Shown: positions 1-8,699, numbered from the stretch's first letter. The stretch: 59,208 bases of DNA from Chloroflexota bacterium (GCA_016223105.1 JACRPR010000189.1:1-59208), one strand, 5' to 3'. Notes: generated from the letters alone by a model not told the origin. A program made the numbers and translations.

Positions 1-90
1 GGGCGAGCCGCCCGCGCCACTAGAACAATTTCAAATCTTGTGCTATCCTAATCGAAAATGAAATGCTTGACAAGGGGAGGAAATTTCGAG

Positions 91-1278
91 ATGAAACGCG
101 TGATGATATTTTTTGCGTTGATGTTGTCTGCGTGCGCGACGCCCACGCCCATGCGCGCGCCAACCCGCGCGCCAACCATCGCGCCAACGATCGCACCGAC
201 GCGCGTGGACACACCGCTACCAACGATTCAACCAACGAACCAACCGACTCTGCCATCATCGCCCAACGTTGAAATTTTTGCAAAAGGACTCGACACACCC
301 TGGGCGATTGATTTCGCGCCGGACGGTCGCGCGTTTTTCACCGAACGACTCGGCGCGATTCGGGTGATCAAAGATGGCAAGTTGCAAGCGGAGCCGTGGA
401 TGAAAATCGCGGTGAGCGAGGTGAGCGAAGCCGGTTTGCTGGGACTTGTACTCGATCCGCAATTCGCGCGTAATCGTTTCGTGTACGTCGCGTACACGAC
501 GCGTGAGGGCGGGCGAATAGTGAATCGGCTCGTGCGGTTGCGCGAGGAAAACGACAAAGGCGCGTTCGACAAAATTTTAATTGACAATGTTTCCGCCGCG
601 AACAATCACGACGGCGGGCGCGTGAAATTCGGTCCCGATGGCAAAGTGTACTGGACGATGGGCGACGCGCAGAATACCTCCCTCGCGCAAGACCTGGGAT
701 CGCTCAACGGAAAAATTTTGCGACTCAATTCCGACGGCACGATTCCGAACGACAATCCGTTTCCAAATTCGTACGTGTACTCGTACGGACACCGCAACCC
801 GCAGGGACTCGCGTGGCAACCGGGGACGAATCGTTTGTACGCGGCTGAACATGGACCAAGCGGCGGCGGAGCGAGTTGTTGTCGCGATGAATTGAATTTG
901 ATCGAGCCGGGAAAAAATTATGGCTGGTCGCTGATTACCGGCGATCAAACGCGCGAGGGACTCGTGGCGCCAGTGATTCACAGTGGCAACGATTACACCT
1001 GGGCACCGAGCGGCATCGCGTTTGCCACGCGCGGCGCGTGGGCGGGATCACTGCTCATCACCGGTTTGCGCGGCGAGGCATTGTATCGCGTTTCGCTCGA
1101 CAAAAACGATCCGCGCAAAGCGACCAGCATCGAGCGATTGTTCGAACGTAAGTACGGGCGTTTGCGCGATGTGATCGAGGGACCCGACGGCGCGCTCTAC
1201 ATTCTCACGAGCAACGCAGACGGGCGCGGCAATGTCGGCGCGGACGGCGATGTGATTTTGCGCGTGGTGTTCAAATAA
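91..1278 (+). CDS. PQQ-dependent sugar dehydrogenase-like lipoprotein
   Basis: Probable soluble aldose/glucose dehydrogenase of the PQQ beta-propeller (GSDH/sorbosone dehydrogenase) family, 395 aa, anchored outside the membrane. The N-terminus is a lipoprotein signal (MKRVMIFFALMLSAC, lipobox LSAC) followed by a Thr/Pro-rich linker of about 45 residues. Family motifs are visible in order: a DTPWAIDFAPDG strand, the active-site region NNHDGGRVKFGPDGKVYW, SYGHRNPQGLAW, an EHGPSGGG loop and NLIEPGKNYGWS. I chose the ATG at 91 because GGGGAGG lies 10 bases upstream; an in-frame ATG at 58 lacks such a site and would put a charged extension before the signal peptide. Family function (sugar oxidation with PQQ) is established; substrate is not readable here. 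Confidence 0.9.
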   Translation: MKRVMIFFALMLSACATPTPMRAPTRAPTIAPTIAPTRVDTPLPTIQPTNQPTLPSSPNVEIFAKGLDTPWAIDFAPDGRAFFTERLGAIRVIKDGKLQAEPWMKIAVSEVSEAGLLGLVLDPQFARNRFVYVAYTTREGGRIVNRLVRLREENDKGAFDKILIDNVSAANNHDGGRVKFGPDGKVYWTMGDAQNTSLAQDLGSLNGKILRLNSDGTIPNDNPFPNSYVYSYGHRNPQGLAWQPGTNRLYAAEHGPSGGGASCCRDELNLIEPGKNYGWSLITGDQTREGLVAPVIHSGNDYTWAPSGIAFATRGAWAGSLLITGLRGEALYRVSLDKNDPRKATSIERLFERKYGRLRDVIEGPDGALYILTSNADGRGNVGADGDVILRVVFK

Positions 1279-1280
1279 AG

Positions 1281-1345
1281 ATTGGACGCGGACGAGCGCG
1301 GAGGAACGCGGACAAGTATTTTTTCCGCGTTTGTCCGCGTCCAAT
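1281..1345. repeat. Inverted repeat between convergent genes (repeat family A)
   Basis: ATTGGACGCGGAC at 1281-1293 is mirrored by GTCCGCGTCCAAT at 1333-1345, with further GCGGA/TCCGC pairing inside and a T-run in the loop. It fills the gap between two convergent genes and may act as a bidirectional terminator. A longer copy of the same arms, with another repeat nested inside, lies at 20789-20949. Confidence 0.7.
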
Positions 1346-2376
1346 CAACTTGTTGTGTCGAGCACGCGACCCCAAAAATTTTCTTCGCGCATCGCGAGTC
1401 GCCGGATCGCGCGACTTGCTTCGCCCAAGCGCGCGCGATTTTTTTCGTCCGCGATTTGTTTGAGCAGACGCGCGAACGCGCTCCACTCGTTCGCGATTTC
1501 GTCCATCGTCGCGCCGAGTTCCGGGAAATTCGCGTCGCGCAGAAATTGTGCGTACAGCGCGCGAAAGAATCCGCCGCCGGTGCCGCGCACTTCGATATTT
1601 TGAAAACCGAATCGCGTGCACACAACCCAATCGGGCGCGTCGCCCCAGGTTTCGAAATCTTCCGCGAGCGTTTCCATTCCCATCACGCCAAAGTGTGGCG
1701 CGCGATCCATCACCATTGCGCGCGCATTGTCGCGGAGCGCGGCGCGAACCGCGTTTTGTAATGTCATTGCGAGCGGTGTTTGCGAAGCAATCCCCAACGA
1801 GTGCATTGGGGATTGCTTCGCTTCGCTCGCAATGACAGATGACTTGATTGCGAGCCATTCGTTGTGAAGCGGAAGCGGTGGAATTTTGGTCGCGCGCGCG
1901 GCGCGGAGCGCATCGTACGAAACTTGTTGCAAGCCGGGAAAATGCGTGTCCGCGAGAAACGCGATTTGGCGCGCGTCATCGTACCCGGCGAGAATCGCGC
2001 GATGACCGGGGAACGGCGTGCGCGTGTTCCAGTACGGCAGTTGGCTCAATTCGAGATGGAGTAAAACCGGGATATCGCGATTCACAAAATTTTTTACAGT
2101 TTGCCACGCGCGTTCCGCGTCATCGTCCGCGCCTTCTTCAAAATCCACCGCGAGATGCGCGCACGCTTCGCGTTCAAAATTCACCGTGCGTCCGAAAAAT
2201 AATCGCGACGGCGAATCGCCGCGCGGATTGCGAAAATACAAAAAGCCGAGTCCACTGCCGAGACCCAGACACATCGCCTCGCTCACATCGAGACCGATGT
2301 AGCGCAACAAATCGCGCATTGCAGTCGAGCCGCAATGCGCGCCGGGGGTGTGCGTAAAGTTGGGGATGAGTTTCAT
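1345..2376 (-). CDS. BtrH-like N-terminal / DUF4872 protein with in-frame repeat insertion
   Basis: About 343 aa. The N-terminus (THTPGAHCGSTAMRDLLRYI) matches the BtrH N-terminal domain, a cysteine-dependent acyltransferase/peptidase-like fold known from butirosin biosynthesis; the Cys in AHCGS is the expected nucleophile. The C-terminal half resembles the DUF4872 companion domain. No biosynthetic cluster is nearby; the neighbours suggest peptide turnover instead. Residues encoded by 1763-1836 (VIASEAKQSPMHS and following) are a translated palindromic repeat, not part of the family. The ATG at 2376 is preferred; a TTG at 2394 lies next to another palindrome. The real substrate is unknown. 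Confidence 0.75.
   Translation of the reverse strand: MKLIPNFTHTPGAHCGSTAMRDLLRYIGLDVSEAMCLGLGSGLGFLYFRNPRGDSPSRLFFGRTVNFEREACAHLAVDFEEGADDDAERAWQTVKNFVNRDIPVLLHLELSQLPYWNTRTPFPGHRAILAGYDDARQIAFLADTHFPGLQQVSYDALRAARATKIPPLPLHNEWLAIKSSVIASEAKQSPMHSLGIASQTPLAMTLQNAVRAALRDNARAMVMDRAPHFGVMGMETLAEDFETWGDAPDWVVCTRFGFQNIEVRGTGGGFFRALYAQFLRDANFPELGATMDEIANEWSAFARLLKQIADEKNRARLGEASRAIRRLAMREENFWGRVLDTTS
1763..1836. repeat. Palindromic repeat (GTCATTGCGAGCG family) inside a CDS
   Basis: GTCATTGCGAGCG at 1763-1775 pairs with CGCTCGCAATGAC at 1824-1836; a second arm pair (GCGAAGCAATCCCC / GGGGATTGCTTCGC) lies inside. This widespread intergenic palindrome is here translated in frame inside the BtrH-like gene. 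Relatives with longer flanks occur at 36967-37098 and 55438-55571. Confidence 0.85.
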
Positions 2377-2389
2377 TTTTGGAACGTAC

Positions 2390-2409
2390 GGCAAATTTAC
2401 AAATTTGCC
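2390..2409. repeat. Short palindrome GGCAAATTTacAAATTTGCC-type
   Basis: A perfect 9-bp-arm palindrome between the BtrH-like gene and dppC. Related GGGCAAATTT palindromes occur at 7757-7809 and 19979-20000, always between genes. Confidence 0.7.
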
Positions 2410-3291
2410 TTACACATGGCGCAGGCGCGGATCGAGCGCGTCGCGCAAGCCGTCGCCGAGCAAGTTGAATCCGAGCACCGCGATAAAAATCGCGAGACCA
2501 GGGAACGTCGCCATATACGGATGACTGAAAATATAATTGCGCCCTTCGCCCAACATCGAACCACATGCGGGCGTCGGCGGTTGCACGCCCAATCCCAGGA
2601 GGCCCAATCCCGCCGCGATCAAAATCGCGGAGCCCAGGTTGAGCGTCGCTTGCACGATCACCGGCGCCATCGCGTTCGGCAAAACGTGAAGCCAGATGAT
2701 CCGTCCATCGCGCACGCCGACCGAACGTGCGGACTCGACGTACGTTTGCTCGCGAATTGTCAGCACCGAGCCGCGCACGAGGCGAATAAACGATGGCACC
2801 GCGCTGATGCCGACCGAAATGATGATGTTTTGCAAGCCGACGCCGAGCATCGCGACGAGCGAGAGCGCGAGCAGAAAACTGGGAAACGCGAGCAGAATGT
2901 CCGCGAAACGTTGAATGACCAGGTCAACCCATTTGCCGTAATAACCGGAAATCGCGCCGAGGGGCAAACCGACCGCGAGCCCGAACGCGACCGCGAGAAA
3001 TCCAATCGTCAGCGACAGGCGCGCGCCGTACAGTAAACGCGTCAGCATATCGCGTCCCAGGTGATCGGTGCCGAGCAAAAATTGCGCGCCCGGCGCGATC
3101 AATGCCTGGGACAGTTTTAGTTTTTCCGGATCGTGCGGCATAAACACCGGCGCGAAAATGCTCGCGGCGAACAACAACAGTAAAAGTGCCAAACCGATCA
3201 CGGCGGAATGGCGACGGCGAAAACGTCGCCACAGATCGCGCGCCGTGTGCAAGCGTTCGCTGTACGGGTCGGCGAAAGAAGATTTAGCCAT
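2410..3291 (-). CDS. dppC: ABC transporter permease, DppC/OppC-like
   Basis: 293-aa inner-membrane permease of the peptide/nickel importer family. It has the typical N-terminal transmembrane helix (SAVIGLALLLLLFAASIFAP) followed by a periplasmic stretch (PHDPEKL) and five more helices. The coupling (EAA) loop is clear: TYVESARSVGVRDGRIIW followed by LHVLPNAMAPV. The start at 3291 overlaps the stop of dppB by 8 bases (ATGGCTAA), implying translational coupling. An in-frame ATG at 3309 is possible. No ATP-binding subunit is encoded in the window, so ATPases must come from elsewhere. Substrate is probably a peptide, judging from the deacylase and creatininase-family genes upstream; this is inference. 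Confidence 0.92.
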   Translation of the reverse strand: MAKSSFADPYSERLHTARDLWRRFRRRHSAVIGLALLLLLFAASIFAPVFMPHDPEKLKLSQALIAPGAQFLLGTDHLGRDMLTRLLYGARLSLTIGFLAVAFGLAVGLPLGAISGYYGKWVDLVIQRFADILLAFPSFLLALSLVAMLGVGLQNIIISVGISAVPSFIRLVRGSVLTIREQTYVESARSVGVRDGRIIWLHVLPNAMAPVIVQATLNLGSAILIAAGLGLLGLGVQPPTPACGSMLGEGRNYIFSHPYMATFPGLAIFIAVLGFNLLGDGLRDALDPRLRHV

Positions 3292-4204
3292 AATGAATCC
3301 GTGGATCAATGTATGCGTACAGCACGTCTACGGCAACGTTCAATCCGATAAACATTGCCGCGAAAATAAATACGACGCCCTGCACGACCGGATAATCGCG
3401 CGCGAAAATCGAATCGAGCATCAGCAAGCCGATGCCGGGCCACCCGAACACCGATTCGGTCAAGACCGCGCCGCCGAGCAAGGTGCCGAATTGCAAACCC
3501 AAAACCGTGATGACTGGAATAAATGCGTTTTGAAGCGCGTGCCGAAACACGACGCCGCGCTCGCGCAATCCTTTCGCGCGCGCGGTGCGAACGTAATCTT
3601 GGTGCAGAACTTCGAGCATACTCGACCGCGTCATCCGCGCGATCAGCGCGATCGAAAACGCGGCGAGCGTCAGCGACGGCAAAATGAGACTTTCGATTTT
3701 TTCGTTGCCAGCCGCCGGAAGCAGTTGCAAATTCACCGCAAAGATCACGATCAACATCAAGCCGAGCCAATAGACCGGCATCGAAACACCAAAGAGCGTG
3801 ATGATCGAAAGGATGTAATCCAAAATCGAATTGCGCCGCGTCGCCGCGATCACGCCAACCGGGATTCCGATCAGCGCGGCGATCAGCATACTCACGACGG
3901 CGAGTTGCATTGTCGCGGGCAAGCGCGCCATCACTTCGTCGAGCACCGGTTGCGATGTGCGCGCGGAAATTCCCAGGTCGCCGCGCAGAAGGTTGCCGAG
4001 AAAATTCGCGTACTGAATGAGCATCGGTTGATCGAGCCCGAGTTGCACGCGCAACCGCTCGACATCTTCTTGGGTCGCGAGCAAACCGGCGATCACGCGC
4101 GCCGGGTCGCCCGGCAACATTCGCAGAATCGCGAACACGATGATCGTAATGCCAAACAGGGTGATGAGCGCGGCGATGAAACGTTGTTGCAAATAACGTA
4201 GCAT
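3284..4204 (-). CDS. dppB: ABC transporter permease, DppB/OppB-like
   Basis: 306-aa inner-membrane permease that pairs with the DppC-like protein directly downstream. Family features seen: N-terminal LITLFGITIIVFAILRMLPG followed by DPAR, the EAA loop DYVRTARAKGLRERGVVFRH with ALQNAFIPVIT, and the C-terminal FGWPGIGLLMLDSIFARDYP. Full length for the family. It lies 81 bases after the solute-binding gene, the space being filled by an imperfect inverted repeat. It would import oligopeptides or related compounds together with that binding protein. Confidence 0.93.
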   Translation of the reverse strand: MLRYLQQRFIAALITLFGITIIVFAILRMLPGDPARVIAGLLATQEDVERLRVQLGLDQPMLIQYANFLGNLLRGDLGISARTSQPVLDEVMARLPATMQLAVVSMLIAALIGIPVGVIAATRRNSILDYILSIITLFGVSMPVYWLGLMLIVIFAVNLQLLPAAGNEKIESLILPSLTLAAFSIALIARMTRSSMLEVLHQDYVRTARAKGLRERGVVFRHALQNAFIPVITVLGLQFGTLLGGAVLTESVFGWPGIGLLMLDSIFARDYPVVQGVVFIFAAMFIGLNVAVDVLYAYIDPRIHYG

Positions 4205-4205
4205 A

Positions 4206-4278
4206 GTTGGATGGTTGCGTAGTTGGATAGTTGAATAGTTTTTTGGCTTGCAACCATTTAACTATCCAACTATCCAAC
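4206..4278. repeat. Inverted repeat of (GTTGGATA) units
   Basis: Left half carries GTTGGATGGTTG and AGTTGGATAGTTGAATAG; right half carries the mirror CTATCCAACTATCCAAC. It sits between the solute-binding gene and dppB and could form a hairpin in the transcript that trims readthrough into the permeases. Function is inference. Confidence 0.6.
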
Positions 4279-4285
4279 GCTGAAA

Positions 4286-5968
4286 CTAGTTCGCGGGTTC
4301 CGCGTAGATCGCGTAGAATTTTTCGTTCGGGCGGAACGTTACGTTTTTGACTTTGGCGGAATGAACAATCGGGAATGCCTGGTTCCAGAGGAAGATCACC
4401 GGCGCTTCATTCCAAATTGTTTTGTTGATGTCGCAGTACAGCTCGGCGCGTTTCTTCGCGTCAATCTCTGCGTCCGCGGCTTGAATCTTTTTGTCTACAT
4501 CGGCGTTGGTGTAGAAATGCGTGGCAAGACCTTTGGGCACATGTTGACTGATGCTAAAGAACGTCATTTGTTGCGACGCATCGAGAAAGCCCGGCGCCCA
4601 GCCGAGCAAGTGCAAGTTCGTCGTGTTTTCCGCGACCGGCTTGGTGATCGTCGCGACGTACGAGGGCCAATCCATCGTCTTGAGATCGGTCTCGACGCCG
4701 ACTTCTTTCAAGTACCCGGCGACGGCTTGCGATGCTTGGAAATCTTGCACGTAGCGGCCAGTCGGCGAAATGAACGCGAGTTTGAGCGGCGCGGTGATGT
4801 TGGCTTCTTTTAACAATGCTTTGGCTTTGTTCACATCGTACGCATACGAACCGACTTTGCAATAGCCGAACAAACTCGGCGCCATCGGCGCATCGAGTTC
4901 ATAACCCGCGCTAAACATCACGCTCTTGATGATCGCTTCCTTGTCCACGGCGTAATTCAACGCTTGGCGCACTTTGGGATTATCCAAGCCCTTGACGGTG
5001 TTGTTGATCGAAATGAAAATGATGCGATTGCTTGGCGCAGTGATCACTTTGACCGCGCTGTTGCGTTGCAACGCCGGCACATCCGAGATCGGCGGCAAGA
5101 TGATCGCGTCGACCTGGTTCGCGAGCAGTAAACTTTCGCGCGTCGCGGCTTCGGGGACGATGCGGATCGTTACCGTGTCATAGTACGGTTTCTTGCCCCA
5201 GTAATCCGCGTTCTTGGCGAAAACGAGTTGCGCGCCTTTGGTGTATTCTTTCAAAACGTACGGACCGGTGCCGGTCGGTTGCGTAATGTTTTTGTACGTC
5301 GCCGCGGTTTTTTCGATCAACGTGGGCGACAACATTCCAGAGGTCGTCATCGAGAATGCCTGGAGCAACGCGGGGAACGGTGTCTTGAGCGTGATGCGAA
5401 CCGTGCTGGCATCCACCGCTTCGACTTTGCCGATGGACATGAATGGTCCACGTGTGCCGACTTTGACATCGGGATCGAGAATGCGCTCGATATTCATCTT
5501 AGCCGCGTTCGCGTCGAACGCTTTGCCATCGTGGAACTTGACGCCGGATTGAAGCACGAACGTGTACGTCAAACCGTCTTTGGAAACGTCCCAGGATTTC
5601 GCGAGCAGGGGTTGGGTTTCGCCCTTCTCGTCAATCGTTACAAGAGTTTCGGCGGAATAATCCACGACATTCGAGACGGTCGTCGTTGTTTGCCCGGCGG
5701 GATCGAGCGTGTCCATATCCACGCCGATCGCGATGCGGAAGTTGGTTGCGGCGGCGGCGGGCTTGGTTGGATCCGGCGCTTTGGTCGCGGGGACGGCGGT
5801 TGCCGCGGGCGCGGTCGTTGCCGCCGGCGCGGGTGCGGATGTCGCGACCGGCGCTTTAGTCGGTGGTGCGGAAGTTGGCGCGGCAGTCGGCGCGGCGCAA
5901 GCGACCGCGAGAACGACAAGCGCGAGCAAAAGCATCACTCGCGTAAATGGTTGTGCAAAACGAAACAC
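4286..5968 (-). CDS. Family 5 solute-binding lipoprotein (peptide ABC importer)
   Basis: 560-aa extracellular binding protein (SBP_bac_5). After the signal (VMLLLALVVLAVACAA, lipobox VACA) comes an Ala/Pro/Thr linker of about 60 residues, then the mature domain with GVDMDTLDPAG, the PLLAKSWDVSKDGLTYTFVL stretch and KFHDGKAFDANAAKMNIERI. I chose the GTG at 5968 because AAGGAGGAG lies just upstream; an ATG at 6001 is in frame but lies upstream of that site. It feeds the DppB/C permeases downstream. A second very strong ribosome-binding sequence without an obvious start lies further upstream (6044-6054). Confidence 0.92.
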   Translation of the reverse strand: MFRFAQPFTRVMLLLALVVLAVACAAPTAAPTSAPPTKAPVATSAPAPAATTAPAATAVPATKAPDPTKPAAAATNFRIAIGVDMDTLDPAGQTTTTVSNVVDYSAETLVTIDEKGETQPLLAKSWDVSKDGLTYTFVLQSGVKFHDGKAFDANAAKMNIERILDPDVKVGTRGPFMSIGKVEAVDASTVRITLKTPFPALLQAFSMTTSGMLSPTLIEKTAATYKNITQPTGTGPYVLKEYTKGAQLVFAKNADYWGKKPYYDTVTIRIVPEAATRESLLLANQVDAIILPPISDVPALQRNSAVKVITAPSNRIIFISINNTVKGLDNPKVRQALNYAVDKEAIIKSVMFSAGYELDAPMAPSLFGYCKVGSYAYDVNKAKALLKEANITAPLKLAFISPTGRYVQDFQASQAVAGYLKEVGVETDLKTMDWPSYVATITKPVAENTTNLHLLGWAPGFLDASQQMTFFSISQHVPKGLATHFYTNADVDKKIQAADAEIDAKKRAELYCDINKTIWNEAPVIFLWNQAFPIVHSAKVKNVTFRPNEKFYAIYAEPAN

Positions 5969-6043
5969 TTTCTCCTCCTTCGAAAAATGGTTGCCCAACA
6001 TTAGGCAGTGGATTGTAAAACTGATTTTATTTGCTTGCGACGC

Positions 6044-6054
6044 TCACCTCCTTT
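6044..6054 (-). promoter_or_regulatory. Orphan full-length Shine-Dalgarno sequence in leader
   Basis: On the minus strand AAAGGAGGTGA is a full complement to the usual 16S rRNA 3' end, but no ATG/GTG/TTG follows at normal spacing; the solute-binding start is about 75 bases away. It could be a ribosome standby site or the relic of a tiny leader ORF. Function is inference. Confidence 0.4.
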
Positions 6055-6086
6055 TCCTGGTTTTGATAAAGTTTACTTTTAGCAAT

Positions 6087-6166
6087 CTCGCGTCAACGAA
6101 TGGTAAACAAATAAACGAATGTTCTGTCACCAATTCGTTTATTCGTTTCAGATTTGTTGGCGCGAG
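6087..6166. repeat. Intergenic inverted repeat, AAACAAATAAACGAAT arms
   Basis: Arms at 6105-6120 and 6133-6148 (one mismatch) enclose a 12-base loop; CTCGCG (6087-6092) and CGCGAG (6161-6166) form an outer pair. It separates the deacylase gene from the transporter genes and may act as a terminator or RNA-stabilising hairpin. Confidence 0.6.
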
Positions 6167-6173
6167 TTCGAGA

Positions 6174-7745
6174 TCATTTTCTTAACACTCTCCCCGCCAT
6201 CACCTCGCGTTGCGTGTCGCGCGCGATCGCGATTTGCCCGTTCACGATCACGGACTCGATCCCGCTTGGAAATTGGTACGGCTCGCTGTACGTCGCGCGA
6301 TCTGCAATCGTGTCCGCGTTGAACACGACCAGGTCGGCGGCAAGACCGGTTTGCACGCGCCCGCGATCTTTCAAGCCAAGTTTGTCGGCAGGTTGCGCGG
6401 TCATTCGCTTGATCGCTTCCGGCAAACTCATCACTTTTTTCTCGCGCACGTACTCGCCGAGCACGCGCGGAAACGTGCCGTAACTGCGCGGATGGCGTTT
6501 GCCCTTGCCCAGGATGCCGTGCGGCGTGAGCGCGAGTCCGTCCGAACCAATCGTCATCCACGGTTGCGCCATACTCAAGCGAATGTTGTCATCGCTCAGC
6601 ATAAAGCCGATCATTTCCGCCGCGCCATTCGTTTCGATCAACAAATCGAGAATCGTCGTGATCGAATTTTGCGCGCGTAGTTCCGCGATCTGCGCGATTG
6701 TTTTGCCTTCGTACTCCGGGTATGCCGGGCAGAGCGACAAAAAGACTTGATCGTAATTGTTCGCGACGCCCGCGCCCGCGCGCATTTCATCCGCGATTTT
6801 TGCGCGCGTCGCGTCATCACGCAAACGCGCGAGCAAACCCGGCACGCCGCCCGCGAGCACCCAGTTCGGCAACAGCGCGGTGAGCGTCGTACTCCCGGCG
6901 GCGTACGGATACATATCCGCGTCGACGCGCAATCCTGCCGCGCGCGCGTGCTCGACCAACTCAATCGCGCGCGCGGCTTTGTCCCAGTTCAATTGTCCGG
7001 CGGCTTTGAAATGTGCGATCTCCGCTGAGATGTTTGCCTCGCGCGCAATCGTGATCACTTCGTTGATCGCGTCGAGCAAGGTTGCGCCTTCGCCGCGAAT
7101 GTGGCTAAAGTACAATCCGCCGCGTGCGGCAACAGCGCGTGACAGTTCGATGATTTCATCCGTGCGTGCGAACACGCCGGGTGGATAAATCAAGCCGGTC
7201 GAAAGTCCCCACGCGCCATCGTCCATTGCTTGCGCGATCAATTTTTGCATCTGCGCGAGTTGATCCGCGTTCGGCGCGGTGTTATCGAAACCCATCACCG
7301 CGATTCGCACTGTGCCGTGTCCGACGAGTGGAATCACGTTGAGCGCGAGCCGATCCAAGCGCGCGAGATAATCGCCGAACGATGCCCAATCCCACGCGAG
7401 ACCTGGGTTGAGAAAATCGGCGTACTCGAGCAGTTGCGTTTTGGTCGCGACAGAAATCGGCGCGGGCGAAAATCCGCAATTGCCGATCACCTCGGTCGTG
7501 ATGCCCTGGCGAATTTTACTTTCGGCGCGCGGGTTGATCGGCAGAGTGAAATCCGAGTGCGAGTGCATATCAATAAAACCGGGTGCGACGATCAGCCCGG
7601 TTGCATCGAGAATTTCGTTTGCAGTCGCGTCGCGCAGATCGCCGATTGCTTCGACACGCGCGCTGGTGATCCCGACATCCGCGCGAAATGCCGGACTGCC
7701 GGAACCATCGAGAATGTTGCCGCCGCGAATCAAAAGATCAAACAT
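6174..7745 (-). CDS. N-acyl-D-amino-acid deacylase (amidohydrolase superfamily)
   Basis: 523 aa, usual length for D-aminoacylase. Motifs: N-terminal DLLIRGGNILDGSGSPAFRA, metal-binding GFIDMHSHSDF, the cysteine motif GNCGFSPAP, HIRGEG, HFKAAG, the metal Asp in IGSDGLALTPHG, and HPRSYGTFPRVLGEYV. The family hydrolyses N-acyl-D-amino acids to D-amino acids, or related dipeptides. Cytoplasmic. It sits between the creatininase-family gene and the transporter, which fits uptake and cleavage of D-amino-acid-containing peptides (inference). The start ATG overlaps no other gene; the gap to the next gene upstream is a palindrome. Confidence 0.92.
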   Translation of the reverse strand: MFDLLIRGGNILDGSGSPAFRADVGITSARVEAIGDLRDATANEILDATGLIVAPGFIDMHSHSDFTLPINPRAESKIRQGITTEVIGNCGFSPAPISVATKTQLLEYADFLNPGLAWDWASFGDYLARLDRLALNVIPLVGHGTVRIAVMGFDNTAPNADQLAQMQKLIAQAMDDGAWGLSTGLIYPPGVFARTDEIIELSRAVAARGGLYFSHIRGEGATLLDAINEVITIAREANISAEIAHFKAAGQLNWDKAARAIELVEHARAAGLRVDADMYPYAAGSTTLTALLPNWVLAGGVPGLLARLRDDATRAKIADEMRAGAGVANNYDQVFLSLCPAYPEYEGKTIAQIAELRAQNSITTILDLLIETNGAAEMIGFMLSDDNIRLSMAQPWMTIGSDGLALTPHGILGKGKRHPRSYGTFPRVLGEYVREKKVMSLPEAIKRMTAQPADKLGLKDRGRVQTGLAADLVVFNADTIADRATYSEPYQFPSGIESVIVNGQIAIARDTQREVMAGRVLRK

Positions 7746-7756
7746 TGGTGAACCCC

Positions 7757-7809
7757 GTAGGGCAAATTTCTAATTTGCCCCCATTTGGCAAATTGGAAAT
7801 TTGCCCTAC
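7757..7809. repeat. Double palindrome GTAGGGCAAATTT / AAATTTGCCCTAC
   Basis: The outer arms GTAGGGCAAATTT and AAATTTGCCCTAC enclose internal AATTTGCCC and GGCAAATT copies. Member of the GGGCAAATTT family also at 2390-2409 and 19979-20000. Lies between the creatininase-family and deacylase genes. Confidence 0.75.
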
Positions 7810-8573
7810 GCCACTGCCGCGCGATAAAACGCGGCGAGATGCTCCGCGAGTCCTTCGATCAAATCACGCCCGAGTTCGACGTTCGCGTTTGTCGGATCAC
7901 CGAGGATGCCGAGCGGAGAAAAATTTTCCATCTTCATATCAAACCCGGCTTTGCCGGCTTGAAACTTGCGCGACTCGGCAACGAAATCGCCGATGAAGCC
8001 GGGTTGCGCGTGATCGCGATCAACCAGGTCGGCGCGCGCGGCAAGCACCATCGAAGTTTCGGATCCGCCGGCGTGCGCGCCGGCTTGTGGCGACGCGATG
8101 CCGTGCTTGGCGGCAATCGCATCCACCACGCGCATAAAATCGTAAATGTCAGAGTAGCCAACAATTTTTGCCGGGATATCGCGCGCGAGTTCGGGGACGA
8201 TGCGCGCGACGGTCGGAAAATTTCCGCCGTGCGAAGGCAAGAGGAGAATTTCTTGAAAGCCGTGATGCGCGAGATTTTCACAGTACGCCCGCGTGATTGC
8301 GGACAAGAGTTCGCTGGAGATCGAGAGCGAGCCGGGAAAACTCATGTGGTGTTCGGAGCAACCCGGGCGAATCGTCGGGGCGACGAGTGTGTTGCCGAGT
8401 TTTGTCGCGACGCGCGTTGCGAGTGCGTCGCCGAGGAGCGTATCGGTTACGAGCGGCAGATGCGGTCCGTGTTGCTCGATGGAGCCGAGCGCGAAAATCG
8501 CGCGACGATACCCCTGCTCCATCGCGTTCTTCACTTGGAGCCAAGACATTTCTTCGAGCAAAAGCGTTTTCAT
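7806..8573 (-). CDS. Creatininase-family amidohydrolase
   Basis: 255 aa, normal length. Metal-site motifs: ALGSIEQHGPHLPLVTD, HHMSFPGSLSIS, LPSHGGN and AHAGGSETS. The family includes creatinine amidohydrolase, formamide hydrolases of pyrimidine/riboflavin-type pathways and the peptidase MftE; sequence alone does not choose among them. Next to a D-aminoacylase and a peptide importer a peptidase-like role is attractive, but this is inference. It is the first gene behind a consensus promoter at 8598-8626, with only about 20 bases of leader, so it probably heads the operon running down to the permeases. Confidence 0.85.
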   Translation of the reverse strand: MKTLLLEEMSWLQVKNAMEQGYRRAIFALGSIEQHGPHLPLVTDTLLGDALATRVATKLGNTLVAPTIRPGCSEHHMSFPGSLSISSELLSAITRAYCENLAHHGFQEILLLPSHGGNFPTVARIVPELARDIPAKIVGYSDIYDFMRVVDAIAAKHGIASPQAGAHAGGSETSMVLAARADLVDRDHAQPGFIGDFVAESRKFQAGKAGFDMKMENFSPLGILGDPTNANVELGRDLIEGLAEHLAAFYRAAVA

Positions 8574-8597
8574 TGCACCCCCGAATCGAGTGGGGGC

Positions 8598-8626
8598 ATT
8601 ATAGCGACATCATCGCGCAGTGTCAA
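8598..8626 (-). promoter_or_regulatory. Consensus sigma-70 promoter
   Basis: Read on the minus strand: TTGACA (8626-8621), 17-base spacer, TATAAT (8603-8598). This is a perfect vegetative promoter placed about 25 bases before the creatininase-family start. It likely drives the peptide-utilisation run 8573 to 1345. Confidence 0.85.
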
Positions 8627-8645
8627 CGGCGATTTGATTTGTCAG

Positions 8646-8699
8646 GTAGGGGCGAAGCACGCTTCGCGTGAGCGCAACCGAAGGATGCTTCGCCCTTAC
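8646..8699. repeat. Palindrome GTAGGGGCGAAGCA / TGCTTCGCCCTTAC
   Basis: Arms at 8646-8659 and 8686-8699 with one mismatch; the loop holds an extra GCTTCGCGTGAGCG piece. It overlaps the last codon region of the histidine kinase and may terminate that transcript. Confidence 0.6.

Noticed and set aside
3068-4201. Long open frame of 377 codons on the plus strand, antisense to dppB
   Set aside because: The product is very rich in Arg/His/Gln with no recognisable fold, and the minus strand carries a clear permease. It is a shadow caused by GC-rich codon use. The same holds for 18216-19469 and 21852-23213.
5709-6185. Plus-strand open frame rich in Ala/Gly/Val opposite the lipoprotein linker
   Set aside because: It is the antisense of the Ala/Pro/Thr linker of the solute-binding protein; composition alone explains it.
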